From Tetragonia tetragonoides (taxonomy: Eukaryota; Streptophyta; Magnoliopsida; Caryophyllales; Aizoaceae), in the NCBI GenBank assembly GCA_038025085.1, contig CM076153.1, positions 7,409,501 through 7,473,500 of the forward strand: a stretch of DNA of 64,000 nt, read 5' to 3'. Shown in pieces: positions 53,001 to 63,925 of the stretch (position 1 is the stretch's first letter; the number at the start of each line of letters is the position of its first letter). Position numbers and translations under genes: made by a program. Under the pieces are notes generated by a model. The model was not told the origin of the DNA, did not search any database, and was given only the letters and a program-made list of their open reading frames with translations.

Positions 53001-53913
53001 TCAGCCATAATCTTTCTACTTTGAAAATCAAGCAGCATACCTCAAGGCGATCCAGCAGATTCTCGGCCACAGAATTGAGAAATGAATCATCTGAGCGTGT
53101 CAACCATGCAGCTCGATCACGCTGTGGAGTAGAGGATAATTTTAACACAAAGGCACAGACATAGAATATTCTGACCATACCATAATGCGCAAACAATATT
53201 AGCATTTAAGCAATCCTTGATTACTCAAGCACAAGAAAAGGCTCATGAGAAACAGGCATACAGCACTAGTTCACATGCTCATTAACTACTGTACTACAAT
53301 ATTCACGAACCAAGTGAATTATTGAATGACCTCATGATCTAGATGTAGTTGAAAATAGTTTTGACATATTAAGAAAAGGGTTCATTATTTTCTGCTGTAT
53401 TATATCAATTTACCAGGAACCTGAAGTTAGGGCTCAATTGCAAAGGAAGTGACACCTAAATGTTATGATATCATTGTTTACCCATAAACCGCATAAGCTA
53501 AGGCTTAACAGCTCAAAAATCTCTTATTTTTAAACTCAAATTAAATGTTCCATGAAAATGTATCATAGTGGTCTCTAATCATAAGAAATGCAATTCAAAT
53601 ACACAACTAAGTAAGGCCATCAAGCAAAATTGTATCATTGGGTTCCTTTTCCCAATTTCAATCAATATAATTACGAGCATACAAATTTAAGCTTACTATA
53701 AATTCATTGACTTAATAATATTGCTCCTTCTATAGAGAGGGAAAAGGATGAAGAGATATGCACCTGCTTACGTTTAAGATCGCGATCAAAAATATTGACT
53801 TTTGAAGACCCACCACCAAAATTGTCTGTACAGAATGAACACCTACTGTTTTGTTTACTTCCTCCAATCCATTCCAATGAACTTCTTCGGTAAAAAGCAC
53901 TCGAAATTCTCAT
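44098..53913 (-). CDS. NDUFAF5: Mitochondrial methyltransferase, NDUFAF5-like (At1g22800 type), 340 aa, 11 exons
   Basis: SAM-dependent protein of the complex I assembly family; human NDUFAF5 hydroxylates an Arg of NDUFS7. Exons: 53764-53913, 53041-53121, 52213-52291, 46796-46937, 46291-46360, 46101-46165, 45935-46013, 45499-45586, 44801-44865, 44624-44713, 44098-44211. All have GT-AG borders and the sum is exactly 1023 nt. The N-terminus [12 protein letters not shown] is a plausible mitochondrial presequence. Family blocks: [119 protein letters not shown] and a C-terminal [20 protein letters not shown]. The upstream ATG in frame (15 codons earlier) is not supported by homologues. Intron 3 (46938-52212, 5275 bp) is unusually long because it contains a Helitron with a satellite array; whether splicing tolerates it is unknown, but all exons are intact. 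Confidence 0.95.
45405..45426 (+). repeat. Poly-G tract in NDUFAF5-like intron 8
   Basis: A run of about 15 G follows a G-rich stretch. A matching poly-C run of about 17 lies at 27,521-27,537 in FTB intron 6. Confidence 0.9.
47798..51840 (-). mobile_element. Helitron carrying satellite array 3, ~4.04 kb, inside NDUFAF5-like intron 3
   Basis: Read on the minus strand, the 5' end at 51,840 is A|TCTATATAATTAGATTAAAA with TGCCACATTAGC shortly inside. The 3' end at 47,798 has the hairpin CCCGTGC-ATC-GCATGGG, then eight bases, then CTAG|T. The hairpin core GTGCATCGCA is shared with the small Helitron at 32,063-32,468. No Rep/helicase frame is present, so it is non-autonomous. Most of the interior is satellite. 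Both ends follow the A/T insertion rule; the pairing of these two ends into one element is an inference from their position and orientation. Confidence 0.65.
48033..51070 (+). repeat. Satellite array 3: about 10 copies of the ~312-bp unit
   Basis: Same unit and plus-strand orientation as array 1 but of the array 2 variant: GTAAGAGCCGGAACACCAAA, GGGTGATATCGAAGTTCGGG, GAAAACGAAGGCTATAATCC. Landmarks near 48,221, 48,723, 49,024, 49,328, 49,830, 50,139, 50,437, 50,750 and 51,058 show ~300-312-bp units, with two 500-bp intervals caused by internally truncated units (junctions near 48,515 and 49,618). Confidence 0.95.
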
Positions 53914-55673
53914 TTTTATTCCAATGTAATTCACTTCATACAGTTCCACTGAGTCCACAGAGAAATAGAATAAATGTCACTGTTTAGCAATGAAATAAAG
54001 TTATAAGCAACTATTGGAATTTAGAAATGAACAAATTAATTGAAGATTAGATAACCATGTTGCCCAAAATTCGGATAAATGGAGACAAATTAGACAACAA
54101 ATTCAGAAATTCCTAACAAGGAATCGAATCAATTCTTTAGCCATTAATTATCAGACTAAGAAGCACCAAAACTTGTCATGAATTGTTTATCAAATGCAAT
54201 CAAAATATTCCACATTTGAATAATAAAGTGGGAGACTCGGAATCGCATAATTAAAGAATGGACAAAAAAAGACAGAAACAATGGCGGAGGAGAGAGAGAG
54301 AGAGAGAGAGGAAACCTGAAAGTTAGCAGAAAATGGGTAGGTGTCAACGTCGATCTAGTTGCTTGAAGCTGTAACAATGGATACCAACATCACGAGAGAG
54401 AGAGAGAGGAGAGAGGAGAGAGAGAGAGAGAGAGAGTCATTCAACTGTTGTTCGGACTACGGTGGACCTGGTATCTGGTAGTAGCCAGCTGGGTAATCCA
54501 AGGGCCCGGCGAAAATTGGCCCACGTGAAGGAACTGATGGGCCGTGGCCCGGGATGGAGTAAAGGGCCTCGGGGCCTTCCCTTGAAAAACACGGAGACCG
54601 TACAGGCCTGGCCTTTGTGACAAGGTCCTTTGCTAGCCTCTCATGTTCGTTTGGTTATTTTTTGTTATTAATTTTATCCAAAAATATATATTACTAGGCA
54701 CTACCTTCTTCTTCTTCTTTTTTCTCTTTTTCATAATCTTTTCTTGTGTTTTATTTTGGATAATCTCTTCTTTTGTTTTATTTTTGATGAATATGTGGCT
54801 TATGTTTTCTTTTATTTTGCCTAGTACATTCATATGATGTATAGGATGTGATACTGGATTTCTTGTTCATGTGCAAATGTGCAATAGATATGTACTAATA
54901 TATATACCTATAGTGTATACAGTTTTATATGAAAAATCATGGTGCAAGTTATATTTTCAGTTTTCATACATATTTAGGAGTGTTCAAGACCAAATATTCA
55001 AAATTTTACAAGTGATGGCCCTTTATCGACATTTACAATCAGGTTTATAGACATTTATCCCGTTAATTTAAAATGTGTCCCAACTCCCAAGTCTAAATTT
55101 TTAGACAAATTCGGGATTCAACTTGAAACCCAAAATCGTAGTTTATTATTTTCTACACAAACTTGCAATTTTTAAGTAATTTCATTGAGAATAATAAGAG
55201 ATGAGGGATAGGTTCAAGTAAACATATGATCTGAACTATCATCATAGGAGTACTTCAGAATGCATTCGCGCCGAAATCGCTATCATATGTTATCATGTTT
55301 TGACAACCTACAAATTAGTCGTTTGGACAATGATTGCTATCTATATATGTTATACTTATTACAAAAAATGTTACATCGTGTTTAGCTATCCCTAAATACA
55401 AATCATAGCTAAGCATGTAGCCCCTATTTTCACAAGTAGTTGTCATACGCTGACAATCCCCTTAAAAGGGTTTTTGGGACCCAAATTTTTGAATGCTTGG
55501 AGTTGTACCCATTTGACCATTTGGATACAACAACCTCTCACAATTTATTAAATGATATAAGTAGAGGATTCAAATATATTTAGGTCCCACGTGTATGTAA
55601 AAGATCGATGGGTACAACCGCTTGTACCATTACCTATTGAAACTTTTGGGCTTATTGATGGATGAAATGAAAT
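53914..55673. other. Upstream region of the NDUFAF5-like gene and AT-rich intergenic DNA
   Basis: Contains the GA tracts and site II cluster, then (54,650-55,670) AT-rich DNA without a recognised gene. Inverted GTTGTACCC/GGGTACAAC words at about 55,500-55,620 hint at an old small element. Confidence 0.4.
54518..54543 (-). promoter_or_regulatory. Site II / G-box cluster upstream of the NDUFAF5-like gene
   Basis: GGCCCA at 54518-54523 overlaps CACGTG at 54522-54527, and TGGGCC follows at 54538-54543. TGGGCC/T site II elements are typical of promoters of plant mitochondrial and ribosomal genes. They lie ~600 bp before the start codon. Nearby GA-rich tracts (54,292-54,311; 54,395-54,435) may be 5' UTR or core promoter. 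Confidence 0.45.
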
Positions 55674-55678
55674 ATAAA

Positions 55679-55800
55679 TGTACAGATAATAAACTGAATG
55701 GCTCACCCAATATGGGTGCCCTGACGTATATTTATACTAAAGGAACTAGGGTTAGGAATATTTACAATATTAAAATATTAATTTCCTAATTACCCTATTA
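55679..55800 (-). repeat. 3' LTR of the copia element
   Basis: 122 bp, plus strand TGTACAGATAATAAACTGAA... to ACCCTATTA. The two bases after it are CA here but not after the other LTR. Confidence 0.92.
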
Positions 55801-55807
55801 CACCCCC

Positions 55808-58800
55808 TCAAACTGTTGGGGGAGAACACACTGACAGTTTGTCTTTTAAATACAAGAATTGTTGTGAAGACAACCCTTTGGTAAAGATATCCGCAAGCTG
55901 AAACTTAGTTGGTACATATCGAACAACCAACGACCCATTGGCGACCTGTTCCCGAACAAAGTGATAATCCACATCGATGTGTTTGCTACGATCATGAAGC
56001 ACTGGGTTAACAGACATGTAAGTAGCACTAATATTATCACAAAAGACAGTGGTAGGTGGTCGAATAAAGAGCCCAATTTCTGTAAGCAAATGGCGGACAA
56101 ACAGAGTTTCAGCAACAGAACGATACTCAGCTTCCGTAGAGGATTTGGATACCGTGGGTTGCTTCTTACTACGCCAGGAAATCAAGTTAGAGCCCAGAAA
56201 CACTGCATAACCAGTGGTCGATCGGCAACTGTCAGGACATCCGGCCCAGTCAGCATCAGAATAAGCTACAAGGACAGAAGGAGCTTTGCCGGAGTATAAG
56301 ATGAGACCGTGGTCAATCGTCCCTGCAAGATATCTGAAAATACGCTTGGCAGCATGTAAGTGAGCAGTGTGGGGAGCATGCATAAATTGTGAAACCAAAT
56401 TAACAGCATAAGCAATATCTGGTCGTGTTATAGTCAAGTATTGTAATGCCCTGACCATGCTCCTATATTCAGTAGGGTCTGCAAGCAACTCACCATCCGA
56501 CATAGATAATGTGGTCCTAGAAACAACTGGGGTACGAACAGATTTTACTGTATGAAGGTGGAATTTATGTAGTAGGTCTGTGACATATTTATGTTGGGAC
56601 AAAAACAGACCTTGAGATGTTCGTACCGCCTTAACCCCTAGAAAATAATGAAGGTCACCCAAGTCTTTCATAGCAAATTGCGACCCTAAACGTACTATGA
56701 GAGAGGACAAAAGCTTGGGTGAGTTACTAGTCAGAATGATATCATCAACATACAGCAAGAGAATAACAATAAAAGTCCCACTACGATAGACAAACATACT
56801 AGTGTCACATTTGCTGCATGTAAAACCCAATTGCACGAGATAAGTGCTAAAACGATGATACCATGCTCGGGGTGCTTGTTTTAGACCATAGATGGAGCGT
56901 TTAAGCTTACAGACACGGTTGGGGTACTGAGGATGAACAAAGCCAGGAGGTTGAGACATGTAAACCTCCTCATTCAAGTACCCATGCAAAAAAGCATTTT
57001 TAATATCTAACTGACGGATAGTCCAACCATAAGAAATAGCAATGGATAATATAAGACGAACAGTAGTAGGTTTAACAACAGGACTAAATGTCTCATGAAA
57101 ATCCACACCAGCAACTTGATGAATCCCTCTGGCAACTAACCTTGCTTTATGCCGCTCAATCGTCCCATCAGAATTAAATTTTGTTTTATAAACCCACTTA
57201 CAAGACACTATTCATATTGTCACTATATGGTACAAGATCCCAAGTATCATTTTCTAGTAAAGCATTAAATTCGTCCGCCATGGCTTGACGCCACTTAGGA
57301 TCCTTATTAGCCATAGTAAAATTTGTAGGGTCAGAAACATGAGCCTCGGTATGCAACGAGAAAATTTTCTTGGGTTTTGTGATGCCTACCTTGGAGCGCG
57401 TGACCATATGATGACCAGAAATGGGAGGTGCTGTAGATGAGGGAACCGTAGATGATGCAGAACCAGGAGGACCAGAGTATGGGACTATCTCAAGAGACGC
57501 ACCAGGGGCGTCCTCGGAAGTAGTAGAGCGCAGCGGCTCAGGACTCAAAGCGGCAACGCTGGAGCGGACTAAGGATTGTGCTGCCGTGGTGGGAGAGGAC
57601 ACGACAGGAGGAGACGCTACAGCAGACGACACAGGGGACGGGGAACGATGAGGGTCTGGACTCAGACTCATGGGCTGGTCGGACTCGATAGGAGACTCAG
57701 GTGGATTGTGGTCATGCGAAGGCACAGGACACGAGCTGGGCGGCAAAGTGACAGTGCCCAAACTAGGAGAACTCAACTCCAAACTAGACCTGCGTGAAGG
57801 AAGTGTATGAGATTGCTGTGTAACAGTAGGTGTCCAAAGATTAGTGAGCCTAGAGGGACATGTGTCATGACTACCCACTTCAAGGGAAGGAGTAGACCGA
57901 ACAAGTTGACAATAAGGAAAAATGGTCTCGTGAAATTGAACATGGCGACTCACATAAACACGTCCCGTAGATGGGTCAAGACAACGATAGCCCTTATAAT
58001 GAGGAGCATACCCAATGAATATACAACGAACAGACCGAGGTGCAAGCTTATGGGGTCGGGAGACAGTCAAATGCGAAAAACATTCACTACCAAAAGTCCG
58101 CAAAAAATTATAATTAGGTGATTTACCAAACAATTTTTCAAACGGGGAAATATTACCTATAATGGGAGTAGGAAGCCGATTGATAATAAAAACTGAAGTG
58201 TAGGCAACGTCTACCCAAAATTGACCCGGCATAATAGCCTCCTCTAACATGGTGCGGGCCATCTCCATAATGTGATGGTGTTTGCGTTCCGCAATACCAT
58301 TTTGTTCAGGAGTGTCGGGACAAGATTTTCTGAAATAAATCCCTTATTGAAGAAAATGTTTGATTAAAGATTTATTATCGAACTCCCGTCCACCGTCACT
58401 TTGAAACAATTTAATTTTGCTATCAAAAAGATTTTCAACCAAACGCTAAAAATTACAGAAATGCTCATACACCTCAGACTTGTAATTCATTGGGTAAATC
58501 CATGCATAACGCGAAAAATCATCAACAAACACAACATAATATTGAAAACCCAAATTAGATTCAATAGGTGATTGCCAAACATCGGAATGAATAAGTTGTA
58601 AGGGCTTATCAAATAAATGTTCCACATCATCAAACGGGAGTTTAATAGACTTGCCATGTTTACACGAGACACAATCCAACGATAAATGACGAGCAATACT
58701 AAGACTCTTATTTTTCCTAAGGCTATCTAAAACTTTGGACCCAGCATGACCAAGGCGTCGATGCCACAACGACGTAGACTCAGTAATCGACAAAAAGGCT

Positions 58801-60677
58801 GAACTAGTAGACGCAACTGGAGTAGACAGAGGATAGACATTCCCACTACTAGCCGCTCGAAGAAGCACCGCCCCCGTTCTCTTGTCCTTTATGCGCATAG
58901 AAGAAGAGTCAAAATTGGCAAAACAATCATTGTCAGCACACAATTGTTTTACAGACAATAAATTATGTTGCAACTGAGGCACATGATAGACCGAATTTAG
59001 AAATAATGACCTAGGTTTAACATTTAATTTTATTTTTCCAAGTTTCTTAACAGGGATTTGTGTACCATTAGCAACGGTAATAGATATGGGTCCATTGCAA
59101 GGAGTGTGTGAGAGGAACATACCATCATTGGGAGTCATATGAGCGGAAGCAGCAGTGTCATGATACCATAGGGCGTCATTCGCATCACCCGTGGATAGAG
59201 TAGCAAAGGAAGGGGCCGAAGAAACATCTTGAGTACCCTGAACCCTGAAAGGACATTGAGAAGCGGGGTGGCCAGTATAATAACAAACAAGACATCGCAA
59301 TTGGTTAGGGGAGGAGCCCAAAACTCCGTCGGGGGCGCTATTGCCTGAAACAAGTAAATTGTTAGGAACACAGGGCACATTGCAATAACTTGAAGATAAC
59401 AAAACTGAATTGCATAAAGCTGTCAAACCATTATTGTTGCTGGATGATCCTTGCACTGCAGATGTGTTGTTTGAGTTTTGGCGCCCTCGGTTGTAATTAT
59501 TCCAGCCACGACCATTGCCACGACCGCCCCTTCCACGTCCGTTGTTGTGAAATCTGCCGCCCCCACGACCATTGCCACGACCCTGATTGCCTCGACCAGC
59601 TCCACGGCCACCTTGGTTGGGGTTGTTATTGTTCACACCCCCTTGGTTCTGAACAGCAAAAGCTTGATGTCCAGGATGCGGCTGGTCCCGATCAGCAAGT
59701 TGACGAAGACGTTGTTCATAGCAGATAAGGTTGACTTTAAGCTCATCCCACGTCAGTTGCCCACGAACATAGGTAACATTAGTGATGAGAGATTCATACT
59801 CAACAGGAAGACCAGTCACAGTGTATTGAATAAGATCAAGGTCAGCGACGGGAGCATTAATGGAAGCCAAGGAATCAGCTAAGGTTTTGATGCGCCTAAG
59901 ATAATCCTCCACAGATTCGTTCTCGTTCTTACCAACGTTCGTAAGAGAACGTTTGAGGTCAACAATCCGAGCTAGGCTAGCGGTATTAAACCGATTAGTG
60001 ATACGAGTCCAAATATGAGAAGCATGAATAACATCATAAACCTCGGCCAAGAGTTCGCGGGAGAGCGTGGCGAAAAGCCATGAACGAACACATTGGTCAA
60101 AGTGCAGCCATGATTGATAAGCCGGGTTCGGTTGTTGATAGCCAGTAGCATCTACAATGAAGGAAGGTGGAGGAGAGTGTGTACCATCCACAAAACCTGA
60201 CAAATTATGCATGACCAGAAAGGTTGTAAATTGTGTACGCCAAGGAAGGAAGTCCTTGATGGCGGCAAGATTAATGGTCACATGATTTTTGATATTGACA
60301 GACCACACGTTGGATGCAAAGGGAGGAAAACCACCATGGATTGGATCAAAGGGATCTGCAAACGAGGGACTCGACACACCAAACAGAGGATTGGAAAGAG
60401 GAGGCACAGTTGAAGAAGAAGGACGGGACGACTGAAACAAAGAGGCTGGCACCGAAGGCTGTGTAGTAACCCAGGACATCGAGGGAGAGCCATAGGCAGC
60501 CGTAGAGAAGAGCGGCTGAGAGATACCCGCAGATAAACGAAACCCTGGCGGGACCGAAGAGGACCCGGACTCATAGGAGGACGAGATAAAACCATGTGAA
60601 GGTGTAGCAGGCACAACAAGTTCACTAACAGATGGGACAGTGGAAGAAGAGAGAGGCAAGGAGGTATTGTCGTCCAT
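55808..60677 (-). pseudogene. gag-pol polyprotein of the copia element, broken by two stops and a frameshift
   Basis: The frame starts at 60677 (MDDNTSLPL...), just inside the element. A gag region of about 480 residues has Asn/Gly/Arg-rich stretches and a CX2CX4HX4C knuckle (CLVCYYTGHPASQC). The protease segment reads WYHDTAASAHMT, with Ala where most have Gly after DT. A pre-integrase HHCC zinc motif (WHRRLGHAG...CVSC) and the integrase core (HSDVW, VDDFSRYAW) follow. Stops interrupt the integrase at 58446-58448 and 58344-58346; homologous sequence (DTPEQNGIAERK) resumes in the same frame. A frameshift at about 57,209-57,213 separates integrase from RT. The RT part (57,208-55,808) is intact, with [20 protein letters not shown] and RNase [16 protein letters not shown] and [12 protein letters not shown]. 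The element cannot make a full polyprotein by itself. Confidence 0.93.
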
Positions 60678-60729
60678 GAGACAAAAGAAGGTGGGTAAGG
60701 TTTTTGGAGAGGTGGCGGGGAGACCTAGT

Positions 60730-60741
60730 GCTCTGATACCA
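60730..60741 (-). other. Primer-binding site (initiator Met-tRNA)
   Basis: TGGTATCAGAGC on the minus strand begins directly next to the 5' LTR and is the usual copia primer site complementary to tRNA-iMet. Confidence 0.9.
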
Positions 60742-60863
60742 TGTACAGATAATAGACTGAATGGCTCACCCAATATAGGTGCCGTGACGTATATTTATAC
60801 TAAAGGAACTAGGGTTAGGAATATTTACAATATTAAAATATTAATTTCCTAATTACCCTATTA
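60742..60863 (-). repeat. 5' LTR of the copia element
   Basis: 122 bp, three substitutions from the 3' LTR. Confidence 0.92.
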
Positions 60864-60868
60864 ATAAA

Positions 60869-61305
60869 TACTTTAGTTGTGTAAAAGTAATTGAATTTTA
60901 TGCCTGAAATCCCTTGATACACGTGTAACCTTTTGATACCATTGACGGCGGAAAGACCCCGAAACCAATTATGTGATCTTATAGATGAATGAAATGATTG
61001 GCAAACACCACATAATAGTCTGTTCATACTTCATAATGCATGTAACAAGAATCTTTAATGTGATCGCTATTCACCTGGCTACATTACATAGTATAGCATC
61101 AATAATATGTAGGCCATAATGGAAAATGATTAATATTTACAAGCCTGTTCAAAGTATGTAGATCTTTACCTCTATAAGATGATTTTATATGAAGAGGATA
61201 TTAATATATGACAATCCATACATGTTGTGGGAGCTACTACCAAAGTGCTAAGTGACACTGAGCTTAGGACTGCAACATTGCATATTCTGTCTGTTGGTGA
61301 GTTAC
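60869..61305. other. Intergenic DNA
   Basis: AT-rich. No feature recognised. Confidence 0.4.
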
Positions 61306-61466
61306 TGTTAGAGATATGATATCGGGAAAATATTATGCCATCTATTTAGGAAACAAGATATATATGATATTATATGTCTAGTATAATATCCTAAATATAT
61401 AATATCATATATATCTTGTTTCCTAAATAGATGGCATAATATTTTCCCGATATCATATTTCTAACA
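61306..61466. mobile_element. 161-bp near-perfect palindromic element with TG...CA ends
   Basis: Begins TGTTAGAGATATGATATCGG and ends with the inverse (CCGATATCATATTTCTAACA). The arms pair for about 70 bp with a single mismatch. Flanking 5-mers are GTTAC (61301-61305) and GGTAC (61467-61471), 4 of 5 identical. TGTTAG/CTAACA ends and a 5-bp duplication are LTR-like, but the whole folds as a hairpin. Confidence 0.65.
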
Positions 61467-61480
61467 GGTACTAAGGTTTA

Positions 61481-62285
61481 GGCCGCTGTTATTGCCAGGT
61501 CATAAAATACTAATGCCAGATCATTAATTTCTTGAGTTGACAATTTAACCCTTCATATTAAAAAGGCAAAAAAAAATAATATTCTCTCTCAAATATCTTT
61601 GATTAGCTTTATTTACAAATAAATTTATGGAAGGACATTAAAATTAGGGATCCAACAACTCCACTAATTAAGCAACAAAATTGGGAAGAAGATTGAGGAT
61701 GTCACGTCACAATTATATTGCTCTCTTTTTATTTCTCATCTAGCTCTTTGAATTTCCATGTTCCATATCTTTTCTGATATATAACTTCCCATACGTTTTA
61801 TTTTTATACACGTGTTATAGCCATTGTAGCGTACCTTTCTTTACTCAAATTCTAATTGCATCCTCTATGGTAGTGGAAAAGAAAAGGGGGAAAAATGATC
61901 AAGCAAATGAACGTTTGCATTTGATAATTAATTCTGTTTGTCGATTGCCGCTGATGATCAATTACATGCCTAAGCAAATGAACGTAATCGCATATTTCAA
62001 CTACTGTACTTTATTAGATCTTTTGTGTTCAAAATGTATGATACAGTGGTTTTTTTTTATTAATTTATTGGATAGTTTGTATGAATGAAAATCTTTTTTG
62101 TAATTTTGGAAAGATTTTCTTTGGCTGTCATTATGATTAAAATATATAGATACACAAAATGTAAATAAGGAAGGGTAAACAAAGTCATAACTTAAGTTGC
62201 CTAATTAATATGAAAGGTTAAATTATCAACTCAGAGAATTAATGACATGGCATTAGTATTTTTTAATCTGGCAATAACAACGGCC
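61481..62285. mobile_element. Long-TIR non-autonomous element, 805 bp, with 8-bp target duplication
   Basis: Ends GGCCGCTGTTATTGCC and, inverted, GGCCGTTGTTATTGCC. The inverted arms extend about 90 bp, including AATACTAATGCCA, TCATTAATT and GAGTTGA. AAGGTTTA flanks both ends (61473-61480 and 62286-62293). The interior is AT-rich without a transposase. Mutator-like or hAT-like derivative. Confidence 0.82.
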
Positions 62286-62491
62286 AAGGTTTATTGACAA
62301 ACTACAAAACTGGCCTATTATTCAGTGTTAGACTATATTTAACGACCATGGTGTGAGAATTGGACTAATATGATGCTGGATTGTATCCGAATCGTCATAC
62401 TCATCATATGTAAGGATCTAAATTTTCTAAGACGTAAATGTACTACTACGTTACATGTCTCCATCTTTTTGTTCGAGTCTACAGGATTCTC

Positions 62492-62586
62492 CTTGAGAGG
62501 TCCAGTTACTCTTTGTAAGAGGGAATAGACCGAATTCTGAATTTGGTCTATTCATTTCCAGAACAAAATAAATTGGACCTCTCCCG
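62492..62586. repeat. Hairpin-forming element, about 95 bp
   Basis: CTTGAGAGGTCCAGTT pairs with AATTGGACCTCTCCCG, and GAATAGACCGAATTC pairs with GAATTTGGTCTATTC close to the loop. A long stem with internal bulges forms on either strand. It is most likely a small MITE; a small-RNA precursor is possible. Confidence 0.55.
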
Positions 62587-63850
62587 TTAGCTGATGACAA
62601 TGGGCTACGTGGGTGTAAAAGATGCCTTATCCACTATGGACATGTTCCATCCTAGCGGCCAAGCTCCCACTATGTATTTATATCTATATTCATTATTGTC
62701 CTGAGTGGATATCCACCAACCTACCTAGTAATCCAATTATTAGGCACAATTTTTCAAATAAAAATAAAACAACGATCTCTTAAGGACTACCACAAAGTAT
62801 CATCGACATATGAGATCATCACAAAACTCTTATGAGGGACGAAGATTAAAAGAAGGGGAAATCAAAATCAAAATTTACAAATTTTGGGATGTTAACATAG
62901 TTCATCAACATGAACTAGTGGTGCACGTATAAGCCAAATTCACATTCGACCCACCACCGGATACGAGTAAACACTATCAAATTTCATCCCTGCCTCACCA
63001 GTTCACCACCCATTAAACCCCTCCATACAACCATATCCATTTCACCTGAAGCACGTGTAGAACAATATCTATCTTTACCCGCCTCATTACCATCCTATCT
63101 CTATTCTCTAGTTACTAGAGAGGATCACATATTCCCATTCCAAATGGTCCACGGGAGTTTATGAGGGGTGGCTGAGTGGAAAATTGAGAATACACCAATG
63201 TTCAGATGTACTTGACTTTTTATCTCAAAATAAAGAATGGTGTACTTGTACTTAAAAAGACTTTTTTTTAAGAGTACAAGAGGACACAGCTATGAGCTAT
63301 GAGTTATCCTCCTATCCAACTCTCTCAGTCCTACAACAAGCAAGAGGCCTATCATCATTTCATTTGGGTTGGCATTAAATATTCCTTGGGAGGCTACAAA
63401 CTCACGTATCAAGCAAATCCAGTTGGACTCACAAGACTTTGAAACTCACAATTCATTCACAAGAACCATAGCAGGAATGAATGTCCTCTCTCTCTCCTCT
63501 CTCTCCTTCCCACACATTGAAATTCCGTTAAACGCGCCAACCTGTGAAAAAAATCTCTCAAAAAACAAAAACAAAAACAAAAACCACTTAAAAATACAAT
63601 CTTTCAATTTCCTTTCATTAAGGAAAATAAAAAACAAAGGAGGGTGACAAAGGCCTCTGTGATGGTGCTATTGCTATTGCTGGTGGGAGAAAGGTCACCT
63701 TCCTTAATTCCTGTGTTTCAACCAAATTACCCATCTCTTTCACAAAATTTTCTTATTTTCTAAATTCTCAAACATAATATTATTGTTTTCTTGTGAATTA
63801 TATTTCACACCACCCTTTTAAAATCCCATATCCCAATTACCTTATCTGGG
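62587..63850. other. Intergenic DNA near the right edge
   Basis: No gene or bounded element recognised. A CT-rich run at 63,484-63,508 and an A-rich stretch at 63,548-63,580 lie upstream of the possible promoter. Confidence 0.4.
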
Positions 63851-63925
63851 TATATAAATATTACCCAGAAAAAAAAACCTGCAACCTTGAGTTTCAGGAA
63901 AACTATTGTTTCTCAGTTGTTTAAG
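63851..63925 (+). promoter_or_regulatory. Possible TATA box and 5' UTR exon of a gene beyond the right edge
   Basis: TATATAAATA at 63851-63860 is followed, about 65 bp on, by TTTAAG|GTATGT, a good splice donor at 63926, with no ATG in between. This is the arrangement of a short non-coding first exon. Nothing downstream is available to confirm it. Confidence 0.35.

Larger units (their letters stand above)
55679..60863 (-). mobile_element. Ty1/copia LTR retrotransposon, 5185 bp, with ATAAA target duplication
   Basis: Two 122-bp LTRs bound the element and ATAAA flanks both ends (55674-55678, 60864-60868). A primer-binding site and a G-rich polypurine tract (GAGGGGGTG next to the left LTR) are in place. 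The domain order gag, protease, integrase, RT, RNase H is that of Pseudoviridae/copia. LTRs differ at only 3 of 122 positions, so insertion is fairly recent. Confidence 0.95.

Noticed and set aside
55490..55620. Inverted GTTGTACCC / GGGTACAAC pair
   Set aside because: Only nine bases match and no flanking duplication is visible.
57421..59882. Plus-strand open frames opposite the copia gag-pol
   Set aside because: Antisense shadows; domains are all on the minus strand.
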